The notes below the pieces were generated by a model, which saw nothing but the letters and a program-made list of their open reading frames with translations, made no database searches and was not told the DNA's origin. 64,000 bases of DNA, from the NCBI RefSeq assembly GCF_011927945.1, contig NZ_JAATJM010000002.1:558001-622000 (forward strand), in the 5' to 3' direction. Numbering within the stretch: position 1 is the stretch's first letter; each line of letters begins with the position of its first letter. This DNA is from Brevundimonas alba. Lineage in GTDB: Bacteria; Pseudomonadota; Alphaproteobacteria; Caulobacterales; Caulobacteraceae. The translations under genes and the position numbers were made by a program. Below, piece after piece: positions 21,149 through 30,664 of the stretch.

Positions 21149-21206
21149 ATCCAACGACTAGGCGAGCCCCCGGAAGCGGGCAAGGCAGGATTCTGTACCG
21201 CGACCT

Positions 21207-21821
21207 TCAAGGATAGGTCGCGCCTTCGCTCCGGCCGTGCCGCGTGCTCTCGTCATAGGCGTCGTTGGCCGGCTGGATCGAGGCGCCGATCTGGCGCTGC
21301 ACCGCCTGCATGGAGGCGCAATCGGGCGCGGCGCGCATATAGGTGCGCATCTGCTCGGCCGCGGCGAGCGCGATCCGCACATGGTTGTGTTCGTGGCCGA
21401 TCAGCGCCTTGTAGTAGCGGTCCCACTGTTCGCGCTCACGGCGGTCCAGCGCGTCGCGGGTGGTCAGTTCCGGCAGGGTGACGATCACCGTCATATCGAC
21501 CTCGGCCGTCGCCGGATCGCAGCCGCCCGCCCCGCCTTTCCATTGTGTCTGGTAGCGCCAGTCGGTCCGGGCGTCGAAGGCTTCGCCCTGCGGCAGACGC
21601 GGGCGGCGGTCGTTGATCGAGTCCCGGATCGCCCGCGGGCTGCGCCCATCGACCGGATAGCCGACCAGCACCACGCCCGGGAGAGCCGCCAATTCGGGAG
21701 CCGCGGCGGCGAGAGATGGCGACGTGACCGGTGGCGGCGCCCCCTCCCCGCCCGCGGTCGCCAATGGCGCGGCCTGGGGGTCGGCGAGCATCAGTCCGGC
21801 GATCAGGAAAAGCATGGGCAT
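21207..21821 (-). CDS. DUF922-like exported protein with HExxH-type motif
   Basis: 204 residues. The ATG at 21821 is supported by GGAGG six bases upstream and gives a signal peptide. The C-terminal part carries D-x-R-T-D-W-R-Y near the middle and GHEHNHVRIA, an H-E-x-x-H-like motif in the position seen in DUF922 proteins, which are suspected but unproven metallopeptidases. It is divergent from motB, 95 bases away. The family assignment rests on motif order only. Confidence 0.7.
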   Translation of the reverse strand: MPMLFLIAGLMLADPQAAPLATAGGEGAPPPVTSPSLAAAAPELAALPGVVLVGYPVDGRSPRAIRDSINDRRPRLPQGEAFDARTDWRYQTQWKGGAGGCDPATAEVDMTVIVTLPELTTRDALDRREREQWDRYYKALIGHEHNHVRIALAAAEQMRTYMRAAPDCASMQAVQRQIGASIQPANDAYDESTRHGRSEGATYP

Positions 21822-21916
21822 CTCGGGCCTCCGGACGTGGTGAGCAAGTATCGCAAACGGGTTCTTAACGCGGACTGCCGACTGTGGCCCGAACACAAGT
21901 GCCCCGCGAGTCCCCC

Positions 21917-22819
21917 ATGTCCATGAGCGATCGTCCGATCCTCATCAAGAAGGTCAAGAAGGTCATCGGCGGCGGCCACCATGGCGGCGCGTGGAAGGTG
22001 GCCTATGCGGACTTCGTGACGGCCATGATGGCCTTCTTCCTGCTCATGTGGCTGATCAACACGACGGACCCGGAACAGAAGCGCGGCATCGCCGAATATT
22101 TCGCCCCCGCCAGCGTCTCGGCCACCACCTCCGGCTCGGGCGGCATTCTCGGCGGCACCTCGCTGGGCGACGACGGGGCCAAGGCGTCGGGGTCCATGTC
22201 CGTCATCAGCCAGCTGGCGCCGGAGGCCCCCGCGGATGCGCCGCAGGACGTGGGCCAGAGCCAGAACCTCGCCGCCGCCAGCGAAGAGGCCCTGCGCGAG
22301 GAGATCGCCCGGCGCGAGGCCGCCGAGTTCGCGTCCGCCGCCGAATCGCTGCGGCAGGCCATGCAATCCATGCCGGAGCTGGCCGAGCTGTCGAAACAGC
22401 TGATCATCGACCAGACGCCGGAAGGCCTGCGCATCCAGCTGGTCGATCAGGAAGGCCGGTCGATGTTCGAGCAGAACTCGACCCGGCCGAACCCGCGCGC
22501 CCAGCTGCTCCTGCGGGCCATCTCGCGGGTCATCAACCGGCTGCCCAACCGCATCTCGATCACTGGCCACACCTCGGCCGCGCCGGGCTCGAACCGCGCG
22601 ACCGGGCCGAACGACTGGACCCTCTCGGCCGAGCGGGCGAACGCCTCGCGGCTGGTGCTGCAGGGCGCCGGCGTCGATCCGGACCGCGTCTATCAGGTCT
22701 CCGGCAAGGCGGGTTCGGACCCCCTGTATCCGGACGATCCGACCCTGGCCGGCAACCGCCGGATCGCCATCGTGCTGCTGCGCGAGGCGCCGGTCCTGCC
22801 TACGGACACCAGCCTGTGA
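21917..22819 (+). CDS. motB: Flagellar motor stator protein MotB
   Basis: 300 residues. The N-terminal GGGHHGGAWKVAYADFVTAMMAFFLLMWL holds the single plug-anchored helix and the essential proton-binding Asp in Y-A-D-F. A linker follows, then an OmpA-like peptidoglycan-binding domain (ISITGHTSAAP...LSAERANASR). It forms the torque-generating stator with MotA, which is not in this window, consistent with separate motA and motB loci in Caulobacter. The ATG at 21917 fits the family N-terminus. Confidence 0.95.
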   Translation: MSMSDRPILIKKVKKVIGGGHHGGAWKVAYADFVTAMMAFFLLMWLINTTDPEQKRGIAEYFAPASVSATTSGSGGILGGTSLGDDGAKASGSMSVISQLAPEAPADAPQDVGQSQNLAAASEEALREEIARREAAEFASAAESLRQAMQSMPELAELSKQLIIDQTPEGLRIQLVDQEGRSMFEQNSTRPNPRAQLLLRAISRVINRLPNRISITGHTSAAPGSNRATGPNDWTLSAERANASRLVLQGAGVDPDRVYQVSGKAGSDPLYPDDPTLAGNRRIAIVLLREAPVLPTDTSL

Positions 22820-22943
22820 CCGCCCGCCCGCCGCTCAGGCGTCGGGCGAAGGGGCTTGCGGCGCGGCTCTGTGCGGGGCCAAATCGGCGGATGCGGCAAC
22901 GGGCGCCAAACTGTCGTCGGATTCGGGTGGGGAGCTGTCGCCC

Positions 22944-23678
22944 GTGACCCAGTTCGTCCCTACACGCCAGCTTCGCTTCTACATGACCTCGGTGGCCCCC
23001 TGCCCCTATCTGCCGGGCCAGACCGAGCGGAAGGTGTTCGCCAACCTGCCGTTCAGCGAGGGTGCGCACGTCAACGATGAGCTGACCCAGGCCGGCTTCC
23101 GCCGCAGCCAGAACATCGCCTACCGCCCGGCCTGCGAAGGCTGCGACGCCTGCGTCTCGGTGCGCCTGCCGGTGCCGGAGTTCCAGTTTTCACGATCCGA
23201 GCGCAAGGTTCTGAAGCGAAACGCCGATCTGACCCGCGATCTCGTTGAGGCCGAGGCGACGATGGAGCAGTTCGACCTGCTGCGCCGCTACCTCCACGGT
23301 CGCCATCCGGGCGGCGGCATGAGCACCATGGGCTGGCTCGACTACGTCGCCATGGTCGAGGATACGGCGGTGCGGACGCATCTGATCGAGTACCGGCTGC
23401 CCTCGCCCGACGGCGGGCCGGGCGATCTGGTCGGGGTGTGTCTGACGGACCTGCTCTCCGATGGCTTGTCGATGGTCTACAGCTTCTTCGATCCGGCGCT
23501 GGAGGCGCGGAGCCTCGGGCGGTTCGCCATTCTCGATCATGTCAGGCAGGCCGCTACGGTTGGGCTGCCCTTCGTCTATCTCGGCTACTGGGTCCGGGGC
23601 TCGAAGAAGATGGACTACAAGGCCGGTTTCCGGCCGCTGGAACAGCTGACCCGGCTGGGCTGGGAACGGCTGGACTAG
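22944..23678 (+). CDS. bpt: Arginyl/leucyl-tRNA--protein transferase
   Basis: 244 residues. PCPYLPGQTERKVF and the cysteine-rich CEGCDACVSVRLPV, followed by a GNAT-like fold with SMVYSFFDPALEARSLGRFAI and YWVRGSKKMDYKAGFRP, mark the ATE1/Bpt family. It adds Leu or Arg from aminoacyl-tRNA to protein N-termini and so feeds them to ClpAP (N-degron pathway). The start is GTG with GGGGAG upstream. Its stop shares CTAG with the M48 gene. Confidence 0.93.
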   Translation: MTQFVPTRQLRFYMTSVAPCPYLPGQTERKVFANLPFSEGAHVNDELTQAGFRRSQNIAYRPACEGCDACVSVRLPVPEFQFSRSERKVLKRNADLTRDLVEAEATMEQFDLLRRYLHGRHPGGGMSTMGWLDYVAMVEDTAVRTHLIEYRLPSPDGGPGDLVGVCLTDLLSDGLSMVYSFFDPALEARSLGRFAILDHVRQAATVGLPFVYLGYWVRGSKKMDYKAGFRPLEQLTRLGWERLD

Positions 23679-24697
23679 CCGGCGGCGGGCACCGAGGTGT
23701 CCCACGTGGCCGTCGTCACGCCTGACCAAGGCCCGGGATCACGCCCGCCGCCGAACTTCACCAGGGCGTCGATGCGCTTCTGGATCGGCGGATGGCTGGC
23801 GAACAGGCCTTCCAGACCGACGCCGTCCGGCTGGTTGTCGAGGAACAGCTGCTGCAGTTCATCGGGGCCCTTCACGCCGGAGCGTCCCTCGACCTTGCGC
23901 AGGGCCGAGATCATGGCATCCGGGTTCTTGGTCAGCTCGACGGAGCCGGCGTCGGCCACGAACTCGCGGCTGCGCGACAGCATCATGCGGATGACGATGG
24001 CCAGCACGAAGCCGATGACGGCGAAGGCGATGCCGATCAGGACCAGCGGCATGGCGTTCTTGTTGTCCCGCCGCCCGCCGCCCCGCGAATAGATCAGGCC
24101 GCGGAAAACCAGTTCGGCGATGACGCTGATGATGCCGGCGAAGATGGAGGCGATCACCATCGTCCGCACGTCCTTGTTGATCACGTGCGTCAGTTCGTGC
24201 GCCATCACCGCCTCGACCTCGTCGCGGCTCAGGGTGTTCACCAGTCCGCGGGTAAGGGTGATGCTGTACTGGCCCTCGTGCAGGCCGGTGGCGAAGGCGT
24301 TCAGGCTGTCGTTGTCAATGATCCGCAGCGTCGGCGTGCGCAGGCCGCGCGAGATCGCGAGGTTTTCGAGCAGATTGTAGAGCTCCGGTTCCGTCCGGCG
24401 TTCGACCTTGCGGGCGCCGGTCAGCATGTCGACCATGGTCTGGCTGCCGAAATAGGCGATGGCGAACCAGATGCCGGCGATGATGAAGGCCATCGGGACC
24501 GTCCAGCCGAGCCAGGACGCCGCCAGAGCCATGTCTTGCCCCAGCCCCTTGCCCGAGTTGGGCAGGAAGCCGAAGCCCATCATGATCAGCTGGACCCCGT
24601 ACAGGATGCCGATCAGCAGGATGGGGAAGGTCACCAGCAGGATGACCGACCGGGTATTATTGGCCCAGATGTGGGTCTGGAGCCCGACGGCGCCCAT
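23675..24697 (-). CDS. M48 family membrane metalloprotease
   Basis: 340 residues. Two N-terminal membrane helices, the zinc motif H-E-L-T-H in VMAHELTHVINKDVR, two more helices, then SREFVADAGSVELTKNP with the third ligand Glu. It resembles HtpX-like proteases but lies 12 bases after a lemA-family gene, a pairing seen in many bacteria. Likely role: quality control of membrane proteins. The ATG at 24697 was chosen over a TTG three bases upstream. Confidence 0.92.
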   Translation of the reverse strand: MGAVGLQTHIWANNTRSVILLVTFPILLIGILYGVQLIMMGFGFLPNSGKGLGQDMALAASWLGWTVPMAFIIAGIWFAIAYFGSQTMVDMLTGARKVERRTEPELYNLLENLAISRGLRTPTLRIIDNDSLNAFATGLHEGQYSITLTRGLVNTLSRDEVEAVMAHELTHVINKDVRTMVIASIFAGIISVIAELVFRGLIYSRGGGRRDNKNAMPLVLIGIAFAVIGFVLAIVIRMMLSRSREFVADAGSVELTKNPDAMISALRKVEGRSGVKGPDELQQLFLDNQPDGVGLEGLFASHPPIQKRIDALVKFGGGRDPGPWSGVTTATWDTSVPAAG

Positions 24698-24709
24698 CAA
24701 ACCAGTCCC

Positions 24710-25288
24710 TTATGCCGAGAAGTTCACCGTCGGCGGCGCCGCGTTCAGAGCGGCGCGGTCGGCCTCGCCGAGGTCGAAGAACGGCTTGTCCGAACCGAAG
24801 CCGACCATGCCGGCGAACAGGACGGTCGGGAACTGACGGCGAACGGCGTTGAACTCGCCGACGGCGCTGTTGAAGAAGCGGCGGGCGGCGGCCAGCTTGT
24901 TCTCGATGTCCGACAGCTCGGCCGAGAGCTGCTGGAAATTGGTGTTGGCCTTGAGGTCGGGATAGGCCTCGGACAGGGCGAACAGCCGGCCCAGCGCGCC
25001 GGTCAGCATGTTCTCGGCCTGGACCTTGTCATTGACCGAGGTGGCGCCGGCGGCGGCCGCGCGGGCCTGGATTACGGCGTCGAGCGTGCCGCGCTCGTGG
25101 GAGGCGTAGCCCTTCACCGTCTCGACGAGGTTGGGGATCAGGTCCTGGCGCTGCTTCAGCTGGACATCGATGTCCGCGAACGACTGGTCCGCCCGCTGGT
25201 CCAGCGCCACCAGCTTGTTGTAGCCGCCGACGACGACGAACAGCACCACGGCGACGATGACGCCGATGACGATCAGGGTGACGAGCAT
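24710..25288 (-). CDS. LemA family protein
   Basis: 192 residues. One N-terminal membrane helix (VTLIVIGVIVAVVLFVVV) followed by the LemA-type helical domain YNKLVALDQRADQSFADIDVQLKQRQDLIPNLVETVKGY. The ATG at 25288 has GGAG at about seven bases, which rules out the longer 11-residue extension. Function of LemA proteins is unclear; here it is the first gene of a pair with the M48 protease, suggesting a shared envelope role. Confidence 0.92.
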   Translation of the reverse strand: MLVTLIVIGVIVAVVLFVVVGGYNKLVALDQRADQSFADIDVQLKQRQDLIPNLVETVKGYASHERGTLDAVIQARAAAAGATSVNDKVQAENMLTGALGRLFALSEAYPDLKANTNFQQLSAELSDIENKLAAARRFFNSAVGEFNAVRRQFPTVLFAGMVGFGSDKPFFDLGEADRAALNAAPPTVNFSA

Positions 25289-25378
25289 GTCGATCTCCAA
25301 TCCCGGCCGGGCTCCGGCCACGCTTGAATATGGGGTTTGCGCGAGGCGACGGATAGTGAAATCGGCGTCACCCGGCGA

Positions 25379-27580
25379 TCAGCGGAACTTCCTCAACCCG
25401 CGCGGGCCCTGCCGCCCGGCCCCGGCGCGTTTGCCGAGCCAGTCCTTCCAGTCGGGCCAGTTGCGCCGGCGCCCGCCGCCGTCCGCCCACTCCGGCCCGG
25501 ACTCAGCGCTGAACACCGCGACGTCGGCGAGCCCGCCCTGTTTGTAGGACTGCAACTTGACGCCCTTGCCGCGGCCCATCTCGGGCAGTTCGGCGAGCGG
25601 GAAGATCAGCGCCTTGATGTTGTCGCCGACCGTCGCGACGTGGTCGCCGGTGACGCGCAGGGCCGCCAGCATCTCGCCGTTCAGCACCTGCTTGCCGCCG
25701 CGCTTCTGGGCCAGCAGTTCATCCTCGGGCGCCACGAAGCCGTAGCCCGCCTTCGAGGCCACCAGGAGCTTGCCGCCCGGCTGGTGGGCCAGCAGGTTGA
25801 CGATGTCGGCCTTCTCGTCGAGGTCGATCATCAGCCGCAGCGGCTCGCCGTGGCCCCGGCCCGAGGCCAGCCTGTCCGCGCCGACAGTGAATATCCGCCC
25901 GTCCGAGGCCGCGACCAGCAGCTTGTCGGTCGTATAGGCCGGCACGAGGAAGGCGAGGCTGTCGCCCTCCTTGAACTTCAGCTCCGACGGGTCCTCGACC
26001 TTGCCCTTGGCGGCGCGGATCCAGCCGCGCTCGGACAGAATGACCGTAATCGCCTCGCGCGGGATGAAGGCCTCGATCGAGGCGATGGCGGAACTGTCGA
26101 CCGCCTCGGCGATGGTGGTGCGGCGGGGCGACACCAGCGCCTTGCGGGTCGCCTCGAGGTCCTTGCCGATCTGCTTCCACTGCTTGGCGGGCGACGACGA
26201 CAGCGACTGCAGCGCCGCAAGTTCGTCGGCCAGCGCTTTGTATTCGTTCTCGATCGCCATTTCCTCGATCCGCGCCAGCTGGCGCAGCCGGGTGTCGAGG
26301 ATGTAGTCGGCCTGCATCTCCGTCAGGCCGAAGCGGGCGATCAGGACGGCCTTGGGCTGTTCCTCCTCGCGGACGATGCGGATGACCTCGTCGAGGTTGA
26401 GGAAGACGATCCTCAGGCCTTCCAGCAGGTGCAGCCGCTTCTCGACCCGCTCGATCCGCCATTGGGCGCGGCGGACCAGAACCTCCCGACGGTGATCGAG
26501 GAAGGCCTGCAGACAGGCCTTCAGCCCCATGACCCGCGGCGTGCCGGTGGCGTCCAGCACATTCATGTTGACCGGGAATCGGACCTCGAGGTCGGAGAGC
26601 TTGAACAGGCTCTCCATCAGCATCTCGGGCTCGATGGTGCGCGACTTGGGCTCCAGCACCAGCCGGATGTCCTCGGCCGACTCGTCGCGGACGTCGGCCA
26701 GCAAGGGGGCCTTCTTGTTCTCGATCAGGTCGGCGAGGTCGGCGATCAGCTTCGACTTCTGCACCTGATACGGCATCTCGGTGACGACGATGCGCCACAC
26801 GCCGCGGCCGAGGTCCTCGGTCTCCCAGCGCGCGCGCAGGCGAACGCCGCCGCGGCCCGTCTCATAGGCGTCGAGGATCGAGGCATGGCCCTCGACCGCG
26901 ACGCCGCCGGTCGGGAAGTCCGGGCCCGGGACGATCTGGGCCAGTTCCTCGGTCGTCGCCTCGGGCCGCTCGAGCAGCAGGTGACAGGCGTCGATCAGTT
27001 CGCCGACGTTGTGCGGCGGGATCGAGGTCGCCATGCCGACAGCGATGCCGGAAGAGCCGTTGGCCAAGAGGTTGGGGAAGCCCGCCGGCAGGACGACCGG
27101 CTCCTCGTCCTGATCGTCGTAGGTGGGGCGGAAGTCGACGGCGTGCTGGTCGATGCCGTCCATCAGCAGGACGGCGGCCGGCGTCAGCTTGCACTCGGTG
27201 TAGCGCATGGCCGCGGCGCTATCGCCGTCGATGTTGCCGAAATTGCCCTGTCCGTCGACCAGCGGGTACCGCTGCGAAAAGTCCTGCGCCAGACGCACCA
27301 GGGCGTCGTAGATAGAAGCGTCGCCGTGCGGGTGATAGCCGCCCATGACCTCGCCGACGACCTTGGCGCATTTCCGCGCCGCCGCCTGCGGGTTCAGCTT
27401 CATCTGGTGCATGGCGTACATGATGCGCCGGTGCACGGGCTTGAAGCCGTCGCGCACGTCCGGGAGGGCCCGGTTGGTGATGGTCGACAGCGCATAGGCG
27501 AGGTAGCGGCGCGAGAGCGCGTCGCTCATGGCCTCATCGACGATGCGGCCGCCTTCCGGCGTCGGGGTGTGAACGGTCAT
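25379..27580 (-). CDS. parC: DNA topoisomerase IV subunit A
   Basis: 733 residues. The N-terminal [20 protein letters not shown] and [17 protein letters not shown] are the ParC/GyrA core, and the catalytic Tyr is in AAMRYTE. The length and C-terminal repeats fit ParC better than GyrA; the GyrA box is absent. It decatenates daughter chromosomes with ParE. Large open frames on the opposite strand are shadows of its codon bias. It sits one gene away from recO. Confidence 0.95.
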   Translation of the reverse strand: MTVHTPTPEGGRIVDEAMSDALSRRYLAYALSTITNRALPDVRDGFKPVHRRIMYAMHQMKLNPQAAARKCAKVVGEVMGGYHPHGDASIYDALVRLAQDFSQRYPLVDGQGNFGNIDGDSAAAMRYTECKLTPAAVLLMDGIDQHAVDFRPTYDDQDEEPVVLPAGFPNLLANGSSGIAVGMATSIPPHNVGELIDACHLLLERPEATTEELAQIVPGPDFPTGGVAVEGHASILDAYETGRGGVRLRARWETEDLGRGVWRIVVTEMPYQVQKSKLIADLADLIENKKAPLLADVRDESAEDIRLVLEPKSRTIEPEMLMESLFKLSDLEVRFPVNMNVLDATGTPRVMGLKACLQAFLDHRREVLVRRAQWRIERVEKRLHLLEGLRIVFLNLDEVIRIVREEEQPKAVLIARFGLTEMQADYILDTRLRQLARIEEMAIENEYKALADELAALQSLSSSPAKQWKQIGKDLEATRKALVSPRRTTIAEAVDSSAIASIEAFIPREAITVILSERGWIRAAKGKVEDPSELKFKEGDSLAFLVPAYTTDKLLVAASDGRIFTVGADRLASGRGHGEPLRLMIDLDEKADIVNLLAHQPGGKLLVASKAGYGFVAPEDELLAQKRGGKQVLNGEMLAALRVTGDHVATVGDNIKALIFPLAELPEMGRGKGVKLQSYKQGGLADVAVFSAESGPEWADGGGRRRNWPDWKDWLGKRAGAGRQGPRGLRKFR

Positions 27581-27613
27581 GCGACTTCGAATCGGAGTTC
27601 AGAAGCAGGAAGT

Positions 27614-28192
27614 CTAGCGGCTGGGGTCGAAGTGGCCGTCAAATTCGTCGGCCAGATCGGCCACATCGGCCAGGTCGGGCTCCTCGTCCACAGCTTCGTC
27701 GTCGCCGGACGGCGTCGCCGCCATCCGCGCCCGGATGCGGTCGGCTGGAGTGAAGGGGTCGCGGCCGACGTCGTGGCGGTCGCCGACCTGCCCCGCCAGA
27801 CGGGCCACGCGCAGCCAGGCGGCGGCCTCCGCCGGGCCGCCCACAGCGGCGGTTTCCGCCGCCCTGCGGAAGGCGAAATCGCCGAGAGCGGCGGCGCTGG
27901 GCACGAACAGAAGCTCGTACATGTCCTCGCCATTGTGGTTTTCGATAAAGTTTCGCTCGGGCCCATCGCCAAGGTCGGCCCGCAGCCGGTCGCGGAGACG
28001 GTCGCAGAGCGCGGGGACGTCTTCCCGTATCCAGTTTTCGGTGAGCGCGCGGCGGCGCACTGTGCGGACGGCCAGACCATAGCGCTCGGCGACGGCGGCG
28101 GCGGATGTTCCCGCGACATAGTCCCGGCGCGCGGCCTCCCAGGTCTCGGCGGAGCGGCGGGTGTGGGGCGGAGGGATGTGGGGCTGTGTCAT
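27614..28192 (-). CDS. Hypothetical protein with HTH-like N-terminus
   Basis: 192 residues, not recognised. The first 55 residues (WEAARRDYVAGTSAAAVAERYG followed by R-T-V-R-R-R-A...W) look like the helix-turn-helix of phage terminase small subunits or transposase-type regulators. The middle is Ala-rich and helical, and the last 40 residues are acidic (DEEPDLADVADLADEFDG). GGGGGA directly abuts the ATG, which is not optimal for initiation. It lies between parC and recO on the same strand, 33 bases from parC. DNA binding is only a suggestion. Confidence 0.6.
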   Translation of the reverse strand: MTQPHIPPPHTRRSAETWEAARRDYVAGTSAAAVAERYGLAVRTVRRRALTENWIREDVPALCDRLRDRLRADLGDGPERNFIENHNGEDMYELLFVPSAAALGDFAFRRAAETAAVGGPAEAAAWLRVARLAGQVGDRHDVGRDPFTPADRIRARMAATPSGDDEAVDEEPDLADVADLADEFDGHFDPSR

Positions 28193-28287
28193 TCCCCCAT
28201 TGTCCGGCCGTTTCCAGCTGTGCTCGGAATAAAGTTATTTCAGCAGGTCATCCGTCTGACTTCGCACGATATTTTCTCATAAGCCTG

Positions 28288-28311
28288 GCTTACATTTCGC
28301 GGATTGTAAGC
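28288..28311 (-). terminator. Stem-loop downstream of recO
   Basis: GCTTACA (28288-28294) pairs with TGTAAGC (28305-28311) around a 10-base loop, starting seven bases after the recO stop on the minus strand, in an AT-rich gap. There is no T tract directly after the stem, so it may end transcription weakly or be an operator for the downstream gene. Confidence 0.35.
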
Positions 28312-28317
28312 ACAGCG

Positions 28318-29049
28318 TCACAGCCGCCCCGCCTCGCCGAGCTTGTCGATCATCCACACCCGCGCCGACGGAATCGGTCGGTTCTGCGGGTGGAAGACGA
28401 ACTGTTCGAGGAAGTGGCCGGTCAGGGTCAGGCCTGAACCGACGTCGCCTTCGCCAAGGCCGGCCTGCGCGCCCAGCATGAAGGCCGGCAGGTTCAGCAG
28501 CTTGTCGGCATAGGGCCGGCCGGCCTCGCGGCTGACCGCCCGGCCTGTGCGCGGGCTGACCCAGATCAGGTCGTCCATGGTCCCGGTGACGGCGCAGCGC
28601 GACAGGTCGAGGCCAAAGCCGAGATCCTCCAGCAGCCCCGCCTCGAAGCGCACGAAGATGGCGGGCCAGACCTCCGGCAGGGCGAAGGCGGACATCAGCG
28701 CCTCGAAGGCCAGGAAGGCGCCGGGATGCGGCTCCCGCTCGGGCAGGGCGCCCTGCGCCACTGAGGCGGCGGCGGCCAGACCGGTCAGGGCCAGCGGATC
28801 GTCGAACAGGGCGCTGGGCCCCTCCCCCACCGGCTCCAGCCGCGCCGAGCCGAGATGCTCGGAGGTGCGGGCGCGGTAGTCCGCCACCACACGCGCGCCC
28901 GGCTGCAGGAAGGGCTTCATCTTGCGCGACGCCCCGCCCGCGACATAGGCGGCGCGACGGCCATGCCCCTCGGTCAGCAGTTCAACCACCACGCCGGTGT
29001 CGCCGTGCGCCCGGGCCGAGAGCACGAAGGCGTCGTCGGTGAAATCCAT
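28318..29049 (-). CDS. recO: DNA repair protein RecO
   Basis: 243 residues. An OB-fold N-terminus, FVLSARAHGDTGVVVELLTEGHGRRAAYVAGGASRK, is characteristic of RecO, followed by a helical domain (FEAGLLEDLGFGLDLSRCAVTG). It loads RecA at gaps with RecR. The zinc-site cysteines of the classical C-x2-C...C pattern are mostly missing, as in many alphaproteobacterial RecO. Start taken at the ATG at 29049. Confidence 0.92.
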   Translation of the reverse strand: MDFTDDAFVLSARAHGDTGVVVELLTEGHGRRAAYVAGGASRKMKPFLQPGARVVADYRARTSEHLGSARLEPVGEGPSALFDDPLALTGLAAAASVAQGALPEREPHPGAFLAFEALMSAFALPEVWPAIFVRFEAGLLEDLGFGLDLSRCAVTGTMDDLIWVSPRTGRAVSREAGRPYADKLLNLPAFMLGAQAGLGEGDVGSGLTLTGHFLEQFVFHPQNRPIPSARVWMIDKLGEAGRL

Positions 29050-29189
29050 GGTTCTCGTTAGCCTGCGCGCGGAGTGTTGGCCATACGTTCCGCCATCGTG
29101 CGGCGCGAACGTCCGCTCCCGCCTTGCGCCGCTTGCAACCTGCAAGGTAGCGTCGCGCAAGTTTCGCTTTTCTGCGCCGGGGGGCGTGC

Positions 29190-30146
29190 ATGGACAAATT
29201 CACCAGCCGACGCCGCGCGACCTGGCAGTCGAAGGCGCCGCTGTGGCCCTTCCTCCTCGCGGCCCTCCTCATCGCCGCCGCCGGCGGCGTGCTGATCAGC
29301 CTCTACGCCAGCGGCGTGATCCTGGGCGACGGCACGTCCGGCGGCCGGGCGCTGGTCTGGGTCAAGACCCTGTCCAACATCGCCATCCCGGCGCTGGTGA
29401 TCGGCGCGGCCGTCGGCGGCCTGCTGAACAGCGTCTTCCTGTCGCCCGCCGGGCGGCACGGCGCCCTGAAGTGGAGCGGCCTGCTGATGGCCGTCGCGGC
29501 GCTCGGTGCGGCGCCGCTGAGCGTGGCCAAGGGGATGGAGGCTGACCGGATCGGCTATGAGATGCGGCTCAAACAGGCCGTGGCCCAAGCGCGGATCGAC
29601 GCGCGGAAGTCGGAGACCGACTTCTACCGCCGGCTCTATCTGCTGGCCCGGCATCAGGGCTTCGGCATCGAGACGCTGCGGTCCGCGGACGGAATCAAAC
29701 ACGCCCGCGAGACCATCGAGAGCAACAGGCAGTTGCTCGCAGCCGCCCGCCGCGACTACGCCGCCGGTCAGGCGAAGGCCCGCGCCGCCCTGGCCGGAGC
29801 CGTCGTCGACCGGGCGGACCGTGAAGCGGTGCTCAAGCGGTTCGATGCGGCGAAGGTCAGGCGCGACGCCCTGATGGACAAGGTCTGGGCCGCGCACGAG
29901 CGCCTCATCGTCCTCGACGATGAGGAGGTGAACCTGCTGTACGCCAATCGGGGGCATTGGCGGCCGAACGCCTGGGGCGGCGGCAGCGTCGACAATCCGC
30001 GAATGCTCGACCAGCTGCGCCGCATCGGCCGCGACCGGCAGGCCGCGCGGACCGAACACGACGAAGTCTACCGGGAGGTCGCCACGCTCGACGCCGAAAC
30101 GAACGAGGACATCGACCGCGCCATCGAGATTGCGATCCGCGGCTGA
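29190..30146 (+). CDS. Hypothetical membrane protein with coiled-coil tail
   Basis: 318 residues, not recognised. Three hydrophobic segments fall in the first 115 residues, then a long charged, mostly helical region (KQAVAQARIDARKSETDFYRR, ESNRQLLAAARRDYAAGQAK) that should lie on one side of the membrane. No motifs. It is divergent from recO and has its own 140-base upstream gap. It convergently meets the NTF2-like gene. It begins the accessory block between recO and era. Confidence 0.65.
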   Translation: MDKFTSRRRATWQSKAPLWPFLLAALLIAAAGGVLISLYASGVILGDGTSGGRALVWVKTLSNIAIPALVIGAAVGGLLNSVFLSPAGRHGALKWSGLLMAVAALGAAPLSVAKGMEADRIGYEMRLKQAVAQARIDARKSETDFYRRLYLLARHQGFGIETLRSADGIKHARETIESNRQLLAAARRDYAAGQAKARAALAGAVVDRADREAVLKRFDAAKVRRDALMDKVWAAHERLIVLDDEEVNLLYANRGHWRPNAWGGGSVDNPRMLDQLRRIGRDRQAARTEHDEVYREVATLDAETNEDIDRAIEIAIRG

Positions 30147-30159
30147 AGGCCGCCTTCAG
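30143..30159. terminator. Small palindrome between convergent genes
   Basis: CTGAAGG (30143-30149) pairs with CCTTCAG (30153-30159) across a three-base loop, spanning the ends of both convergent genes. It could act as a bidirectional terminator stem, but there is no T run. Confidence 0.35.
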
Positions 30160-30620
30160 TCGCCGCGGATGGCCTGCACGACCGCGTCGGACTTCTCGTT
30201 CGGCACGGCGAAGCTGAGCACGTATTGCTCGATCTTCCAGCCGTCGTCGGTCAGGCGCAGCACGCCCGAGCCGCGCGTCTGGCCGTAGCCGGCGTTGGCC
30301 AGCTCCTCGTCGAACCATGCGATGCAACGGCACTCGATCGGCGCGACGGTGATCACCCGGGCGCTGGGCGTATAGGTCCAGCCGCGGCCGCGGGCGAAGA
30401 AGGGCTCGGCGAAGGCGCGGAACTCCGCCAGCGACCATCGCTCGGTCGCATCGGTGCCGATGAAGCGGGCGTCAGGGGTGAACAGGCCGAAGTAGGCGGT
30501 GGCGTCCGCCGCGGTGGAGGCCGCGTTCAGCTGGTCCAGCACGGCCGCTATGGCCGCCTCTTCCGGCGCAGGCGCGGGCGACTGGGTCAGGAGGATCAGG
30601 GCGGCGAGGGAGGCGATCAT
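30156..30620 (-). CDS. NTF2-like (SnoaL/DUF4440-type) exported protein
   Basis: 154 residues. A short hydrophobic start (IASLAALILLTQSPAPAP) looks like a signal peptide. The rest follows the NTF2-like cone fold: VLDQLNAASTAADATAYFGLFTPDARFIGTDATERWS and a C-terminal DDGWKIEQYVLSFAVPNE. Proteins of this fold range from enzymes to ligand carriers; no catalytic set is apparent. Substrate unknown. Confidence 0.8.
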   Translation of the reverse strand: MIASLAALILLTQSPAPAPEEAAIAAVLDQLNAASTAADATAYFGLFTPDARFIGTDATERWSLAEFRAFAEPFFARGRGWTYTPSARVITVAPIECRCIAWFDEELANAGYGQTRGSGVLRLTDDGWKIEQYVLSFAVPNEKSDAVVQAIRGD

Positions 30621-30664
30621 GACCGCACCCTATCCCGGCGCGCGCCGCCGCCAAAGAGGCGGAC

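Noticed and set aside
25337..28282. A 981-codon open frame on the plus strand
   Set aside because: Antisense to parC, the HTH-like gene and others; low-complexity His/Gln/Arg/Gly content and no family motifs. A shadow of GC-biased third positions.
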